This document shows positions 25,036-36,648 of a stretch of DNA of 64,000 nt, in pieces. This DNA comes from Brevundimonas sp. GTDB lineage: Bacteria > Pseudomonadota > Alphaproteobacteria > Caulobacterales > Caulobacteraceae. The stretch covers positions 186,001-250,000 of the forward strand of contig NZ_JAUYNX010000016.1 in assembly GCF_030704825.1 (NCBI RefSeq). The letters are read 5' to 3'. Each line of letters starts with the position of its first letter. Position 1 is the stretch's first letter. The position numbers were made by a program, and so were the translations under genes. A model generated the notes under the pieces. The model had not been told where the DNA came from. It made no database searches and saw only the letters and a list, made by a program, of their open reading frames with translations.

Positions 25036-26310
25036 ATGACCAAAGCCGCCGGCACAGACGCCAAAAGCACGCTCTACTGCTCTTTCTGCGGGAAGAGCCA
25101 GCATGAGGTGCGCAAGCTCATCGCCGGACCGACCGTGTTCATCTGCGATGAATGCGTCGAACTGTGCATGGATATCATCCGCGAAGAGCACAAGATCTCG
25201 TTCTCCAAGGCCAAGGACGGGGTTCCTTCGCCCAAGGAGATCCGCGAGGTTCTTGACGACTATGTGATCGGCCAGAGCCACGCCAAGAAGGTGCTCTCGG
25301 TGGCGGTCCACAACCACTACAAGCGGCTGAACCACGCGACGAAGAACAACGACGTCGAACTGGCCAAGTCCAACATCATGCTGATCGGGCCGACCGGCTC
25401 GGGCAAGACCCTGCTGGCCCAGACCCTGGCGCGCATCATCGACGTGCCCTTCACCATGGCCGACGCCACCACCCTGACCGAAGCCGGTTATGTGGGCGAG
25501 GACGTCGAGAACATCATCCTGAAGCTGCTGCAGTCGTCCGACTACAACGTCGAACGGGCCCAGCGCGGCATCGTCTACATCGACGAGATCGACAAGATTT
25601 CGCGCAAGTCCGACAATCCCTCGATCACCCGCGACGTCTCGGGCGAGGGCGTGCAGCAGGCCCTGCTGAAGATCATGGAAGGCACCGTCGCCTCCGTGCC
25701 CCCGCAGGGCGGCCGCAAGCATCCGCAGCAGGAGTTCCTGCAGGTCGACACCGCCAACATCCTGTTCATCGTCGGCGGCGCCTTCGCCGGCCTGGAGAAG
25801 GTGATCGCGGCGCGCGGCGACGGGGCCTCTATCGGCTTCGGCGCCAAGGTCAAGGAAATCGACGAGCGCCGCACGGGCGACATCCTCAAGGGGGTCGAGC
25901 CGGACGATCTGATGCGTTTTGGCCTGATCCCCGAGTTCATCGGCCGCCTGCCCGTTCTGGCGACGCTGGAGGACCTGGACGAGGAAGCCCTGGTCACCAT
26001 CCTGACCGAGCCCAAGAACGCCCTGGTCAAACAGTACAAGCGGCTGTTCGAGATGGAAAACGTCGACCTGACGTTCACCGACGACGCCCTGATCGCCGTC
26101 GCCAAGAAGGCCATCACCCGCAAGACCGGCGCCCGCGGCCTGCGTTCCATCCTGGAAGGCATACTGCTGGAGACGATGTTCGAACTGCCCACCTTCGAGG
26201 GCGTCGAGGAAGTCGTCGTCAACGCCGAGGTGATCGAGGGCAAGGCCCAGCCGCTGCTGATCTATTCCGAAACCAAGTCCAAGAAGGCCGCGCCCGACAG
26301 CGCCGCCTGA
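25036..26310 (+). CDS. clpX: ClpX unfoldase
   Basis: This 424-residue AAA+ unfoldase delivers substrates to ClpP. It has the N-terminal zinc-binding domain ([19 protein letters not shown]...ICDECVELC), Walker [13 protein letters not shown], the pore loop GYVGED, Walker [14 protein letters not shown], the IGFGAKV ClpP-contact loop and the sensor-2 KTGARGLR segment. Length is normal. The 189-base gap upstream separates it from the divergent HAD gene and should contain its promoter, which I cannot define with confidence. Confidence 0.98.
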   Translation: MTKAAGTDAKSTLYCSFCGKSQHEVRKLIAGPTVFICDECVELCMDIIREEHKISFSKAKDGVPSPKEIREVLDDYVIGQSHAKKVLSVAVHNHYKRLNHATKNNDVELAKSNIMLIGPTGSGKTLLAQTLARIIDVPFTMADATTLTEAGYVGEDVENIILKLLQSSDYNVERAQRGIVYIDEIDKISRKSDNPSITRDVSGEGVQQALLKIMEGTVASVPPQGGRKHPQQEFLQVDTANILFIVGGAFAGLEKVIAARGDGASIGFGAKVKEIDERRTGDILKGVEPDDLMRFGLIPEFIGRLPVLATLEDLDEEALVTILTEPKNALVKQYKRLFEMENVDLTFTDDALIAVAKKAITRKTGARGLRSILEGILLETMFELPTFEGVEEVVVNAEVIEGKAQPLLIYSETKSKKAAPDSAA

Positions 26311-26330
26311 TTCCGGCCGACGACACGGAC

Positions 26331-26363
26331 AAGGGCGGGCCCGCGCGACGGACCCGCCCTTTT
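26331..26363 (+). terminator. Rho-independent terminator after clpX
   Basis: The arms AAGGGCGGG (26331-26339) and CCCGCCCTT (26353-26361) close a hairpin ending in TTTT, 21 bases past the clpX stop. Confidence 0.88.
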
Positions 26364-26524
26364 CTGTGCGCGGGATGATGCCCGCGCGCCACAACCGTCA
26401 AAGGCAGGTTTCCTCAAGGGAGCCGGCCGGGCGGCACGGCCATGCCGATCCAGGCGGACAGGACCGGCCACGCCGTGCAGCTTGACCGGTTGTGGATGGA
26501 AAGCCGCCGCCACCAGCCGCGACG

Positions 26525-26554
26525 CTTGAACCGGGCGCGCGCAGAACCACATAC
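26525..26554 (+). promoter_or_regulatory. Candidate heat-shock (sigma-32) promoter of lon
   Basis: CTTGAA (26525-26530), 16 bases, then CCACATAC resembles the sigma-32 pattern CTTGAAA-N11-16-CCCCATNT. It lies about 110 bases before the lon ATG. lon is a classic heat-shock gene, so the assignment is sensible, but one base of the CCCC core is changed. Confidence 0.45.
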
Positions 26555-26665
26555 TGATCCGAAGGCCGCCGAACGGCGGGCCGAGTCGAAACGACGGGGC
26601 GCGGGCGCTCCGGACGCCGGCGCGGCGGGTCCGAGATCAACGAGGACCCTGTGAGAGTAGGCATC

Positions 26666-29062
26666 ATGTCCGAGACCAAGACCCTGCCCGTCCTGCCGCT
26701 GAGAGACATCGTCGTCTTTCCGCACATGGTCGTGCCGCTGTTCGTGGGGCGCGAGAAGTCCGTCAAGGCGCTCGACGAGATCATGAAGGGTGAAAAGCAG
26801 ATCCTGCTGGCCACCCAGAAGAACAGCGTCGACGACGATCCCCAGGCCGACGCCATCTATCCGATCGGCGTGCTGGCCACGGTGCTGCAACTGCTCAAGC
26901 TGCCCGACGGCACCGTCAAGGTGCTGGTCGAGGGCAAGAGCCGCGCCCGCCTGACCAAATTCACCGACCGCGCCGAATATTTCGAGGCCGAGGCGGTCGA
27001 GATCGCCGACGAGCCGGGCGAGCCGGCCCAGTCGGAAGCCCTGCTGCGCGCCGTGATCGAGCAGTTCGAAAACTATGTGAAGCTGAACAAGAAGGTGCCG
27101 CCCGAGGCCCTCAGCTCCATCCCCCAGATCACCGATCCGTCCAAGCTGGCCGACAGCGTGGCCGCCCATCTGTCGGTCAAGATCACCGACAAGCAGGGCC
27201 TGCTGGAGACCATCGCCGTGCCGGCGCGACTGGAGAGGGTCTATGGCCTGATGGAGGGGGAGATCTCCGTCCTCCAGGTCGAGAAGAAGATCCGCTCGCG
27301 CGTGAAGCGCCAGATGGAGAAGACCCAGCGCGAATATTATCTGAACGAGCAGATGAAGGCGATCCAGCGCGAGCTGGGCGAGACCGACGACGCCCGCGAC
27401 GAGATCATGGAGCTGGAGAAGCGCATCCGTAAGACGCGCCTGTCCAAGGAAGCCCGGATCAAGGCCGAGGCCGAGGTCAAGAAGCTGCGCAACATGAGCC
27501 CGATGTCGGCGGAATCGACGGTGGTCCGGAACTACCTCGACTGGCTGCTGTCGATCCCGTGGGGCAAGGCCAAGACCAAACCCATCGACCTCGACAAGGC
27601 CGAGGCCATCCTCGAGGAGGACCACTACGGCCTCGAGAAGGTCAAGGAACGGATCATCGAATACCTGGCGGTGCAGTCGCGCACCAACAGCCTCAAGGGT
27701 CCGATCCTGTGCCTGGTCGGCCCTCCGGGCGTGGGCAAGACTTCGCTGGCCAAGTCGATCGCCAAGGCCACCGGTCGGGAATACATCCGCATGTCGCTGG
27801 GCGGCGTACGCGACGAAGCCGAGATCCGCGGCCACCGCCGGACCTATATCGGCTCCATGCCGGGCAAGATCATCCAGTCGATGAAGAAGGTGAAGACCAC
27901 CAACGCCTTCATCCTGCTGGACGAGATCGACAAGCTGGGCGCCGACTGGCGCGGCGACCCGTCGTCGGCCCTGCTCGAGGTGCTGGATCCGGCGCAGAAC
28001 AATGCGTTCGGCGACCACTATCTGGAGGTCGACTACGACCTGTCCAACGTCATGTTCGTGACCACGGCCAATACGCTGAACATGCCCCAGCCCCTGATGG
28101 ACCGGATGGAGATCATCCGGGTCAGCGGCTACACCGAGGACGAGAAGGTCGAGATCGCCAAACGCCACGTCCTGCCCAAGGTGACCGAGGAGAACGGGCT
28201 CAAGCCGGCGGAATTCGTCGTGCCTGAGAGCTCGATCCGCGACCTGATCCGCTACTACACCCGCGAGGCCGGGGTGCGCTCGCTGGAACGCGCCCTGGGC
28301 GGCCTGGCCCGCAAGGCGGTGCGCGAGATGGCGCGTGAGAAGACGCTGTCGATCACCATCGACGAGGCCAAGCTGGCCGAGTTCGCCGGCGTTCGTAAGT
28401 TCCGCTACGGCGAGACGGACGAGGAGGATCAGGTCGGCATCGTCACCGGCCTGGCCTGGACCGAGTTCGGCGGCGAGATCCTGACCATCGAGGCGATCAA
28501 GATGCCGGGCCGCGGCCGCATGACCGTGACCGGCAACCTCAAGGAGGTGATGAAGGAATCCATCTCCGCCGCCGCCTCCTATGTCCGGGCGCGGTCGCTG
28601 AGCATCGGCGTCAAGCCGCCGGCGTTCGAGAAGACCGACATCCACGTGCACGTGCCGGACGGCGCGACGCCCAAGGACGGTCCCTCGGCCGGGGTGGCGA
28701 TGACCGTGGCCATGGTCTCGGTCCTGACCGGCATTCCGATCCGCAAGGACATCGCCATGACCGGCGAGATCACCCTGCGCGGCCGGGTCACCGCCATCGG
28801 CGGCCTGAAGGAGAAGCTGCTGGCGGCCCTCCGCTCGGGCATCAAGACGGTGCTGATCCCGGAAGAGAACGAGAAGGACCTGGCCGACGTGCCCGACAAT
28901 GTGAAGTCGGCGCTGGAGATCGTCCCGATCAAGACCGCCGACGAGGCCCTGAAATGGGCCCTGACCGGCACCCTGACCCCGGTGGAATGGGACGAGGCCT
29001 CGGACCCGCTGCCGGCCGCCCCGCCGATCCAGGACGTGGGTACGGTGCCCGCGACGCACTGA
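26666..29062 (+). CDS. lon: Lon ATP-dependent protease
   Basis: This 798-residue AAA+ protease has the N-terminal substrate-binding LON domain ([26 protein letters not shown]), a coiled-coil region, Walker [15 protein letters not shown], Walker [13 protein letters not shown] and the sensor region. The C-terminal peptidase has catalytic serine in [10 protein letters not shown] and lysine in [13 protein letters not shown]. All key residues are present. The start [12 protein letters not shown] at 26666 is preferred to an upstream GTG/ATG-type frame extension. In Caulobacter relatives Lon degrades DnaA, CcrM and SciP. A candidate sigma-32 promoter lies upstream and a strong terminator follows. 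Confidence 0.98.
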   Translation: MSETKTLPVLPLRDIVVFPHMVVPLFVGREKSVKALDEIMKGEKQILLATQKNSVDDDPQADAIYPIGVLATVLQLLKLPDGTVKVLVEGKSRARLTKFTDRAEYFEAEAVEIADEPGEPAQSEALLRAVIEQFENYVKLNKKVPPEALSSIPQITDPSKLADSVAAHLSVKITDKQGLLETIAVPARLERVYGLMEGEISVLQVEKKIRSRVKRQMEKTQREYYLNEQMKAIQRELGETDDARDEIMELEKRIRKTRLSKEARIKAEAEVKKLRNMSPMSAESTVVRNYLDWLLSIPWGKAKTKPIDLDKAEAILEEDHYGLEKVKERIIEYLAVQSRTNSLKGPILCLVGPPGVGKTSLAKSIAKATGREYIRMSLGGVRDEAEIRGHRRTYIGSMPGKIIQSMKKVKTTNAFILLDEIDKLGADWRGDPSSALLEVLDPAQNNAFGDHYLEVDYDLSNVMFVTTANTLNMPQPLMDRMEIIRVSGYTEDEKVEIAKRHVLPKVTEENGLKPAEFVVPESSIRDLIRYYTREAGVRSLERALGGLARKAVREMAREKTLSITIDEAKLAEFAGVRKFRYGETDEEDQVGIVTGLAWTEFGGEILTIEAIKMPGRGRMTVTGNLKEVMKESISAAASYVRARSLSIGVKPPAFEKTDIHVHVPDGATPKDGPSAGVAMTVAMVSVLTGIPIRKDIAMTGEITLRGRVTAIGGLKEKLLAALRSGIKTVLIPEENEKDLADVPDNVKSALEIVPIKTADEALKWALTGTLTPVEWDEASDPLPAAPPIQDVGTVPATH

Positions 29063-29085
29063 CGGCCTGAAGCCGACAGAAAGAC

Positions 29086-29116
29086 CCCCGCCCGGAGCGA
29101 TCCGGGCGGGGTTTTT
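29086..29116 (+). terminator. Rho-independent terminator after lon
   Basis: The 11-base arms CCCCGCCCGGA (29086-29096) and TCCGGGCGGGG (29101-29111) are followed by TTTTT. Confidence 0.93.
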
Positions 29117-29129
29117 CGTTTGCCCGCGA

Positions 29130-29699
29130 TCAGCTTGCCGCGAAGGCGACCGCTTTGTTGCTGCGGTTGCGGGCTTCCGGCGAAACCCGGTTGAGGATGG
29201 CCTGCAGGAAGGCCTTCTCCTCGACCGGCGAGGTGAAGAAACGCCGGGGCAGGAACTGCGGATGGCCTTCCACCAGAAAGATCCAGTAGCGATCCGTATG
29301 AACGAGATCGCTGACAGCCGTCCACGGAGCCGTGACGGTCATGCGACCGGTTGAACTGATGAAGGCGTCATCCGTTACAGTAATGCTGCTTAGGAACTTT
29401 TCGTTGAGACCGCGCATGGCGAGATTTCTGCGAAAGGTGCCCACCGTGTACCTGCGGCAAGCCGCTGGGCCGGCCCAGAAGCCGAAAGCCATCGCCAGCG
29501 GCAAGGCGGGCAGCCACAGCCAGGCTGGCCCATCCACCGCTGACTGCCAAGCACCGAATACAAGGATCGGAACCACCGTCGTCAAGGCTGCCGCAAGGTT
29601 CGCGATGATGATGGGTTTGGGGTGACCCGAAAGGCGCGCGCTCGCTCGCCCCGCATATCGGGCAGCCTCGCCCACCTGCATTTCACCCTGAATGTGCAT
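29130..29699 (-). CDS. YcxB-like two-helix membrane protein
   Basis: This 189-residue protein has two membrane helices (IIIANLAAALTTVVPILVFGAW and WLWLPALPLAMAFGFWAG). A C-terminal cytoplasmic domain follows, with SITVTDDAFISSTGRMTVTAPWTAVSDLVHTDRYWIFLVEGHPQFLPRRFF, the pattern of YcxB-like domains. Function is unknown. I chose ATG 29699, which has GGAG five bases upstream; a TTG five codons earlier opens the same frame. Base composition is clearly less GC-rich than lon or the pirin gene, which hints at later acquisition. Confidence 0.75.
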   Translation of the reverse strand: MHIQGEMQVGEAARYAGRASARLSGHPKPIIIANLAAALTTVVPILVFGAWQSAVDGPAWLWLPALPLAMAFGFWAGPAACRRYTVGTFRRNLAMRGLNEKFLSSITVTDDAFISSTGRMTVTAPWTAVSDLVHTDRYWIFLVEGHPQFLPRRFFTSPVEEKAFLQAILNRVSPEARNRSNKAVAFAAS

Positions 29700-29770
29700 G
29701 AGCGCTCCGATCAAGTTCAGCCGCCAGCATGGCGGGCGGGCACGAGCTTGGCCAGAGCGCTCGGGTTTGA

Positions 29771-30466
29771 TCAGAGGCTGTCGACCATCACCAGTTCGGC
29801 GTCCGCCTTCGCCGTGATCGTGATCTCCGCCTCGTCCTTGATCGCCGCGCCGTCGCGGGCGTTCAGGGCCACGCCATTGACCTCGACCGCCCCCACGGCC
29901 GGGACCAGATAGGCGCGGCGGCCCTCGCCCAGCGAATAACTCAGGCTCTCGCCGGCCTTCAGCGTGGCGCCCAGCACCCGGGCGTCGGCGTTGATGGTCA
30001 GGGCGTCATCGGTCGAATCGCCGGAAGCCAGCACCTGGAATTTCCCGGTCCGGTCCGATTTCGGGAAGGGCTTCATGCCCCAGCCGGGCTGGGCGCCGGG
30101 CTTGTCGGTCTCGATCCAGATCTGGAACAGGGTGGTGGTCTCGTCCTCGAGGTTGAACTCGGCGTGGCGCACACCGGTGCCGGCGCTCATCACCTGGACG
30201 TCGCCGGCGCCGGTGCGGCCGCGGTTGCCCATGGAATCCTCGTGGGTGATGGCCCCGGTGCGGACGTAGGTGATGATCTCCATGTCGGCGTGGGGGTGGG
30301 GCGGAAAGCCCGACTGGGCGGCGATCTCGTCGTCGTTCCAGACGCGCAGCCGGCCCCAGCTCATCCGGTTGGGGTCATAGTAGTTGGCGAAGGAGAAATG
30401 GTGTTTGGCGTTCAGCCAGCCGTGGTTGGCGCCGCCGAGGGTGTTGAAGGGTCGAATGTCGATCAT
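29771..30466 (-). CDS. Pirin-family protein (YhhW-like)
   Basis: This 231-residue bicupin belongs to the pirin family, some of whose bacterial members have quercetin 2,3-dioxygenase activity. The first cupin has the metal ligands in FPPHPHADMEIITYV, THEDSMGNRG and GTGVRHAEFN, including H-x-H and the later His/Glu. The second cupin lacks ligands, as is normal. A GGGAG ribosome binding site precedes the ATG. It is monocistronic on the minus strand. The substrate is not predictable. Confidence 0.92.
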   Translation of the reverse strand: MIDIRPFNTLGGANHGWLNAKHHFSFANYYDPNRMSWGRLRVWNDDEIAAQSGFPPHPHADMEIITYVRTGAITHEDSMGNRGRTGAGDVQVMSAGTGVRHAEFNLEDETTTLFQIWIETDKPGAQPGWGMKPFPKSDRTGKFQVLASGDSTDDALTINADARVLGATLKAGESLSYSLGEGRRAYLVPAVGAVEVNGVALNARDGAAIKDEAEITITAKADAELVMVDSL

Positions 30467-30544
30467 GGGGATGCTCCCGGGACTCCGAGGGTTATGAACC
30501 TCGCTGGCGCGTATATAGTAACAGTTCCGGTGGCTGAAAAGGGG

Positions 30545-30925
30545 TCATTGTGGATGGCAGGGCCAGCGGGTGTTGGCCACGCGATACATGTAGCCCCAAC
30601 GAACACCCAGCTGCCGCAACTGCACCTGATCCCCAACCCGACATCCGTGACGTGATGGGAGCTCTACCCGCACCGGATCGCCCTCGACCGCCACGCTTGC
30701 CGTACTGACCGACCCTCGGCCTTCAACCTCCAGAAAGCCCATCCCCGTGATCCGTCCTGTGACGTTTCGTGCCGGGAATCGAGGGTCGAGGACGAACCAC
30801 ATCAAGGCCAGAAGTGCAGCGACAGCCAAGGCCCCCAAGGGGATGCCGAGGGAGGAGCCGTGCTCATCAAACCAGAGTGGAACGAGCCTCCAGCCCAAGC
30901 GGCGGCGTGGCAGCTTCGACGTCAC
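30545..30925 (-). CDS. Small membrane protein coupled to aroC, unknown
   Basis: This 126-residue protein starts at GTG 30925, overlapping the aroC stop by four bases (GTGA). After a basic N-terminus ([22 protein letters not shown]) there is one membrane helix, [23 protein letters not shown] beta-rich domain of about 75 residues follows, ending [20 protein letters not shown]. The sequence [19 protein letters not shown] looks like a small extracytoplasmic OB- or SH3-like barrel. No family is recognised. Base composition is a little lower in GC than aroC. Confidence 0.65.
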   Translation of the reverse strand: MTSKLPRRRLGWRLVPLWFDEHGSSLGIPLGALAVAALLALMWFVLDPRFPARNVTGRITGMGFLEVEGRGSVSTASVAVEGDPVRVELPSRHGCRVGDQVQLRQLGVRWGYMYRVANTRWPCHPQ

Positions 30926-32007
30926 CCGACCTGCGCCCGGTGCCTCAGCATCGCATCGGCCAGGACGCAGGCCGCCATGGCCTCGACCACCGGCACGCCG
31001 CGCAGGGCGACGCAGGGGTCGTGGCGGCCCTTGGTGCGCAAATCCGTCTCCGCACCGTCGCGGGTGACGGTCTGGCGCGGGGTCAGGATGGAGGAGGTGG
31101 GCTTGAAGGCCACCCGCGCCGTCACCGGCTGGCCGGTCGAGATGCCGCCCAGCACGCCCCCGGCCTGATTGGACAGAAAGACCGGCCGCCCGTCGTCGCC
31201 CATGCGCATCTGGTCGGCGTTCTCCTCGCCCGACAGTTCGGCGGCGCCGAAGCCGGCGCCGATCTCGACGCCCTTGACCGCGTTGATCGACATCATCGCC
31301 GCGGCCAGTTCGGCGTCCAGCTTGCCGTAGATGGGCGCGCCCCAGCCGGCGGGGACGCCGGTGACCTCCAGCGCCACGACCGCGCCGATCGACGAGCCGG
31401 CCTTGCGGACGCCGTCCAGATAGTCCTCCCACGCCGGCACGACCCCGGCCGAAGCCGCGAACAGGGCGTTGTCGTACACCGCGTCGAAATCCACCGCCTC
31501 CGGGGCGATCCGGTGCGGGCCCAGCTGGACCACCCCGGCGCGGATGCGCACGTTCTCGCCCAGCACCTTGCGCGCCACCGCCCCGGCCGCCACGCGCATC
31601 GCCGTCTCGCGCGCCGAGGAACGGCCGCCGCCGCGGTGATCGCGCACGCCGTATTTGGCCTGGTAGGTGAAGTCCGCGTGGCCGGGCCGGAAGGCGCGGG
31701 CGATCTCGCCATAGTCCCTGGACCGGGCGTCCTCGTTGTCGATCTGGATGGCGATGGGCGCGCCGGTGGTCACCGGTCCGTCCCCGTCGTCGAACACGCC
31801 GGACAGGATGCGGGCCGTGTCGCTCTCCTGCCGCTGGGTGACGAAGCGGCTGCCGCCGGGCTTGCGGCGGTCCAGCCACGGCTGCAGGTCGGCCTCGGTC
31901 AGCGGGATCAACGGCGGACAGCCGTCGATGACGCAGCCGATCGCCGGCCCGTGGCTCTCGCCCCAGGTGGTCACGCGAAACAGATGGCCGAAGGTGTTGT
32001 GGGACAT
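30922..32007 (-). CDS. aroC: Chorismate synthase
   Basis: This 361-residue FMN-dependent enzyme makes chorismate from EPSP, the last common step to aromatic amino acids. Family signatures are visible: [17 protein letters not shown] near the start, [19 protein letters not shown] in the middle and a C-terminal block with [20 protein letters not shown]. Length is standard. The J-domain-derived gene lies 12 bases upstream on the same strand and the small membrane gene overlaps the stop, so the three are probably one transcript. Confidence 0.97.
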   Translation of the reverse strand: MSHNTFGHLFRVTTWGESHGPAIGCVIDGCPPLIPLTEADLQPWLDRRKPGGSRFVTQRQESDTARILSGVFDDGDGPVTTGAPIAIQIDNEDARSRDYGEIARAFRPGHADFTYQAKYGVRDHRGGGRSSARETAMRVAAGAVARKVLGENVRIRAGVVQLGPHRIAPEAVDFDAVYDNALFAASAGVVPAWEDYLDGVRKAGSSIGAVVALEVTGVPAGWGAPIYGKLDAELAAAMMSINAVKGVEIGAGFGAAELSGEENADQMRMGDDGRPVFLSNQAGGVLGGISTGQPVTARVAFKPTSSILTPRQTVTRDGAETDLRTKGRHDPCVALRGVPVVEAMAACVLADAMLRHRAQVG

Positions 32008-32019
32008 GACCCGTCAGGC

Positions 32020-32766
32020 TTAGGCCGCCAGCCGGTCCGGCGTCCAGACGCGGGTGAAGCGGACCAGCAGATCCTCAGCCGCCGAGGGGGCGTCCTCCGA
32101 AGGCTGCAGCGTCACGAACAGATGGCCCTGCGGCCGCGCGCCGCGCGCGGGAAGGCCCAGTCCCTTGAGCCTGAGCCGCAACGGCTGGTGCCCGGCGACC
32201 AGCCAGGCCGAGCGGAGGCCGGCGTGGGTGTCGATCTCCAGCCGTCCGCCGTCCTCGAGCAGGCGAGGGGGGACGGGGCAGGTCATGTAGAGGTCGTCGC
32301 CGACCGCGCTCAGCCCGTCCGCGCCGCGAACCAGCACCGGCAGATAGACGTCGCCGCCGCCGCCGCCCGCGTCGCGGAGCCTCAGGTGTTCGCCGCTGCG
32401 CAGGCCCCTGGGCAGGCGGATGTTGATGGTGCGGCCGGCCAGTCGAATCGCGACGTGGCCGCCGTTCAGGGCCTCCATCGGCCCGATCGCCACCACCGGC
32501 GGGGCGGGCGGAGGCGCCGTCGGCGCGGCGAGCGCCAGCGGGGCGGCCTGCCGCTGGATCAATCGCCAGGCCGCGATCGTCTTGCGGAATCGCGCCTCGC
32601 TGCCGCCCGGCGCTTCGGGCCGCGCGGCCTTGATGGCGATGCGGAACGCGGCGGTCAGCGCCTCGCCCTCCGCCGGGCCGGTCAGGCCGAGCAGGGCCCA
32701 GGCCTCGCGGGTCGAGACGACTTCGGCGTGCGATCGGGCGTGCATCCTCGCACTAAGGCGCGACAT
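32020..32766 (-). CDS. J-protein relative with degenerate J domain
   Basis: This 248-residue protein looks like a CbpA/DnaJ derivative. The N-terminal 70 residues keep the J-domain helix spacing ([53 protein letters not shown]). The HPD tripeptide required for Hsp70 stimulation is replaced by RPE. A Pro/Ala linker follows, then DnaJ C-terminal substrate-binding domains: [35 protein letters not shown] and [29 protein letters not shown] holdase-type role without Hsp70 contact is inferred. The ATG at 32766 has no strong ribosome binding site; one seven codons later is possible. Confidence 0.8.
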   Translation of the reverse strand: MSRLSARMHARSHAEVVSTREAWALLGLTGPAEGEALTAAFRIAIKAARPEAPGGSEARFRKTIAAWRLIQRQAAPLALAAPTAPPPAPPVVAIGPMEALNGGHVAIRLAGRTINIRLPRGLRSGEHLRLRDAGGGGGDVYLPVLVRGADGLSAVGDDLYMTCPVPPRLLEDGGRLEIDTHAGLRSAWLVAGHQPLRLRLKGLGLPARGARPQGHLFVTLQPSEDAPSAAEDLLVRFTRVWTPDRLAA

Positions 32767-32831
32767 ACGGTCAATGCCGGGTTAACCGTGACGCTCTCCC
32801 CATCGGCTTCGCCAAGGCCTATCTCAACGCC

Positions 32832-33506
32832 ATGACCACCCCCGTGATTCCGCCCAGCCCCACCCGCGAGGAATATGCGGAGCAGTACGCCGCCGCCCTG
32901 GCCGCCAATGGCGACGAGACCATTTTCGACCGCGCCGAGCCGGTCGCCCTGTTCGTGGAATGGCTCGGCGACGCCAGGGCGACGGAACCGAACGACGCCA
33001 ACGCCATGACCCTGGCCACGGTGGACGCCGAGGGCCTGCCCGACGCGCGGGTGGTCCTGCTCAAGGACGTCGATGCGGGGGGATTCACCTTCTATTCCAA
33101 CCGCGAGAGCGCCAAGGGTGGCGACCTGGCGGCCCAGCCCCGGGCCGCCCTGCTGTTCCACTGGAAATCCCTGCGGCGCCAGGTGCGGGTGCGCGGGGCG
33201 GTCCAGCCAGTGACCCGGGCCGAGGCCGACGCCTATTTCGCCAGCCGGGCGCGCGAGAGCCGCATCGGGGCCTGGGCCTCGGAGCAGTCGCGGCCGCTGG
33301 AAAGCCGCGAGGCGCTGGAGGCGGCCGTGATGCGCGAGACGACGCGGTTCGAGGGCGAGGAGGTGCCGCGGCCCGAGCGCTGGACCGGCTGGCGGGTGGT
33401 TCCGGACAGCGTCGAATTCTGGCGCGACCGGCCGTTCCGCCTGCACGACCGGCTGCGCTTCGACCGGACAGGCGAGGGCTGGGCGAAGACGCGCCTCTGG
33501 CCCTGA
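32832..33506 (+). CDS. pdxH: Pyridoxamine 5'-phosphate oxidase
   Basis: This 224-residue FMN enzyme makes pyridoxal phosphate. The pattern is typical: [43 protein letters not shown] for the FMN and substrate site, [29 protein letters not shown] and the C-terminal [21 protein letters not shown]. It is divergent from the degenerate J-protein gene across 65 bases. PLP supports several enzymes in this window, such as LtaE and AatA. Confidence 0.96.
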   Translation: MTTPVIPPSPTREEYAEQYAAALAANGDETIFDRAEPVALFVEWLGDARATEPNDANAMTLATVDAEGLPDARVVLLKDVDAGGFTFYSNRESAKGGDLAAQPRAALLFHWKSLRRQVRVRGAVQPVTRAEADAYFASRARESRIGAWASEQSRPLESREALEAAVMRETTRFEGEEVPRPERWTGWRVVPDSVEFWRDRPFRLHDRLRFDRTGEGWAKTRLWP

Positions 33507-33510
33507 CCGG

Positions 33511-34134
33511 TCAGGCCCCGTAGCGGGCCAGGAAGGTTTCGACCGCGTCTTCCACCACCACGGCGAGCGGCCGGCGGACCCGGATTTCGTCCCCCGTGAC
33601 CAGGGGGACCAGGAAGACGGGGTGTTCCAGCATCCCCATCAGATTCCCCGCCGCCCAGGACGGCCTGGCGATCGGCTTCAGGCCGCCGGACTCCGACTGG
33701 GCGACCAGAATGCCGATCAGGGTGGCGCCGAACTCCGCCCGGCCCTTCTCGAAGAAGCGCAGGGCCACGGCCTCGAACCGCGGCCGCTCGGCCATCACCA
33801 GACGGAACACCGAGCGGATGAACGGATCGCCCATGAAGCCGGCGTAGGCCTCGGCGAAGCTGGTCAGCTGCTGGCGCGCGTCGCCTTCGATGGTCCGGAC
33901 GCCGGCCATCTGGTGTGAAAAATCCTCGGCGGCGTCGTCGATGACCGCCGAGAACAGCCCGGCCTTGCCGTCGAACAGGGCGTAGAGGGTGGCGGTCGAG
34001 ACTCCGGCCTCGCGGGCGATCGGTTCGATCCGGGTCGCGGCGTAGCCCTCGCTGACGAAGGACTTTCGCGCGGCCCGCACGATGGCCTGACGTTTGGGAT
34101 CGGCGGATCGGGGGCGGACGGCGGTGCCGTGCAT
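33511..34134 (-). CDS. TetR-family transcriptional regulator
   Basis: This 207-residue regulator has a TetR N-terminal HTH: AIVRAARKSFVSEGYAATRIEPIAREAGVSTATLYALFDGKAGLFSAVI. The C-terminal domain is of the AefR-like type (FMGDPFIRSVFRLVMAERPRFEAVALRFFEKGRAEF). It is convergent with pdxH. The uridine-kinase-like gene is 81 bases upstream on the same strand. In the gap is the small inverted repeat CGAAC-GCT-GTTCG (34199-34211), which might be its operator. No obvious target gene adjoins it. Confidence 0.88.
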   Translation of the reverse strand: MHGTAVRPRSADPKRQAIVRAARKSFVSEGYAATRIEPIAREAGVSTATLYALFDGKAGLFSAVIDDAAEDFSHQMAGVRTIEGDARQQLTSFAEAYAGFMGDPFIRSVFRLVMAERPRFEAVALRFFEKGRAEFGATLIGILVAQSESGGLKPIARPSWAAGNLMGMLEHPVFLVPLVTGDEIRVRRPLAVVVEDAVETFLARYGA

Positions 34135-34215
34135 GGAATTCCTGGCTCGCGGAGGCCCGCAGGGTGGGGCTTGGATATGGGGAGGGTCAAGAGGCCGTCG
34201 AACGCTGTTCGGCGG

Positions 34216-34863
34216 TCATGTCGCGACCAGCGGCGCCAGCAGCGGATGGGCCAGCACGGGGGCGACCAGCCGGACGACGGCCTGGCGATCCTCGAGCCGC
34301 ACGGCCGCGGTGGCGTCGGCGACGATGAAGTCGGCGTTCACCCGCGATGGCTCGGTCAGCCGTTCGTGCCCCGGACGCACCGTGGCCAGGTATTGGGCGA
34401 TCACCGAATCCGCGGTCCTCCCCCGCTCGATCTGATCGCGCAGCAGGCGGCGGATGAAGCGGATGTCGGCGGGCGTGTCGACGAAGACCCGGATGTCGAA
34501 CAGGTCGACCAGGCCCGGCGTGCAGAGGACATGCGTACCCTCGACCACGACGACGGCGGCGGCCCGGACCGGCTCTCCGCCCCGTTCGCGGCCGTGATGT
34601 ATGAAGGAATAGATCGGCGCCATGATGTCCCGGCCGGCCTTGAGCTCGGCCAGATCCCGGATCATCAAGACATGGTCCCGCGCCGCCACATCGTCGAAGT
34701 CGAAGGTCGCCGGATCGAAATCGGGCAGGCTGGCGGCGTCGCGATAATAGGCGTCCTCGCGCAGCAGCACCGCCGCGCCGTCGGGCAGGGCGGCGACCAG
34801 GGCTTCCGCGAGGGTGCTTTTCCCGGACCCGGAGCCCCCGGTGATGGCGATGAGAATTGGCAT
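34216..34863 (-). CDS. udk: Uridine kinase-like P-loop kinase
   Basis: This 215-residue protein has the P-loop ITGGSGSGKSTLAEAL and the uridine kinase features DAYYRD, FDFDDVAARD and VVVVEGTHVLCTPGLVDLFDIRVFVDTPADIRFIRRLLRDQIERGRTADSVIAQYLATVRPGHERLTEPSRVNADFIV. The conserved RRLxRD and ERGR elements fit phosphoribulokinase/uridine kinase enzymes acting on uridine and cytidine. Length is typical. It is divergent from the acyl-CoA ligase gene. The exact substrate is not proven. Confidence 0.85.
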   Translation of the reverse strand: MPILIAITGGSGSGKSTLAEALVAALPDGAAVLLREDAYYRDAASLPDFDPATFDFDDVAARDHVLMIRDLAELKAGRDIMAPIYSFIHHGRERGGEPVRAAAVVVVEGTHVLCTPGLVDLFDIRVFVDTPADIRFIRRLLRDQIERGRTADSVIAQYLATVRPGHERLTEPSRVNADFIVADATAAVRLEDRQAVVRLVAPVLAHPLLAPLVAT

Positions 34864-35009
34864 GGCCCCGCTTCTAGGGCCCCGGGGCCGCCTTCGCCAA
34901 GCCGGGCGCCGACTTCGGTTGACCCGGCGTCACGTTGCTTATCGCCGGTCGCGCCGATAGCGTGGCCGTCAAGCGCCCCGATAAAGCAGGCGCAAGTTGA
35001 GGGATTGCG

Positions 35010-36644
<1,635 letters not shown>

Positions 36645-36648
36645 GGCC

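Larger units (their letters stand above)
26311..26665 (+). other. clpX-lon intergenic region, no gene
   Basis: This 355-base gap holds the clpX terminator (26331-26363) and, about 110-140 bases before lon, a sigma-32-like promoter. A 70-codon reading frame at 26442-26654 crosses the promoter, is Arg/Ala rich and has no good ribosome binding site, so I treat it as non-coding. Nothing else is recognised. Confidence 0.6.

Noticed and set aside
26442..26654. 70-codon frame upstream of lon.
   Set aside because: It crosses the candidate lon promoter, is Arg/Ala-rich and has no ribosome binding site.
30769..32835. 688-codon frame antisense to aroC and the J-protein gene.
   Set aside because: Both opposite genes have strong family support, and this frame crosses their boundary without any motif or ribosome binding site.
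34199..34211. CGAAC-GCT-GTTCG dyad as a terminator of the uridine kinase-like gene.
   Set aside because: Arms of only five bases and no T run; at best a weak operator candidate for the adjacent TetR gene.
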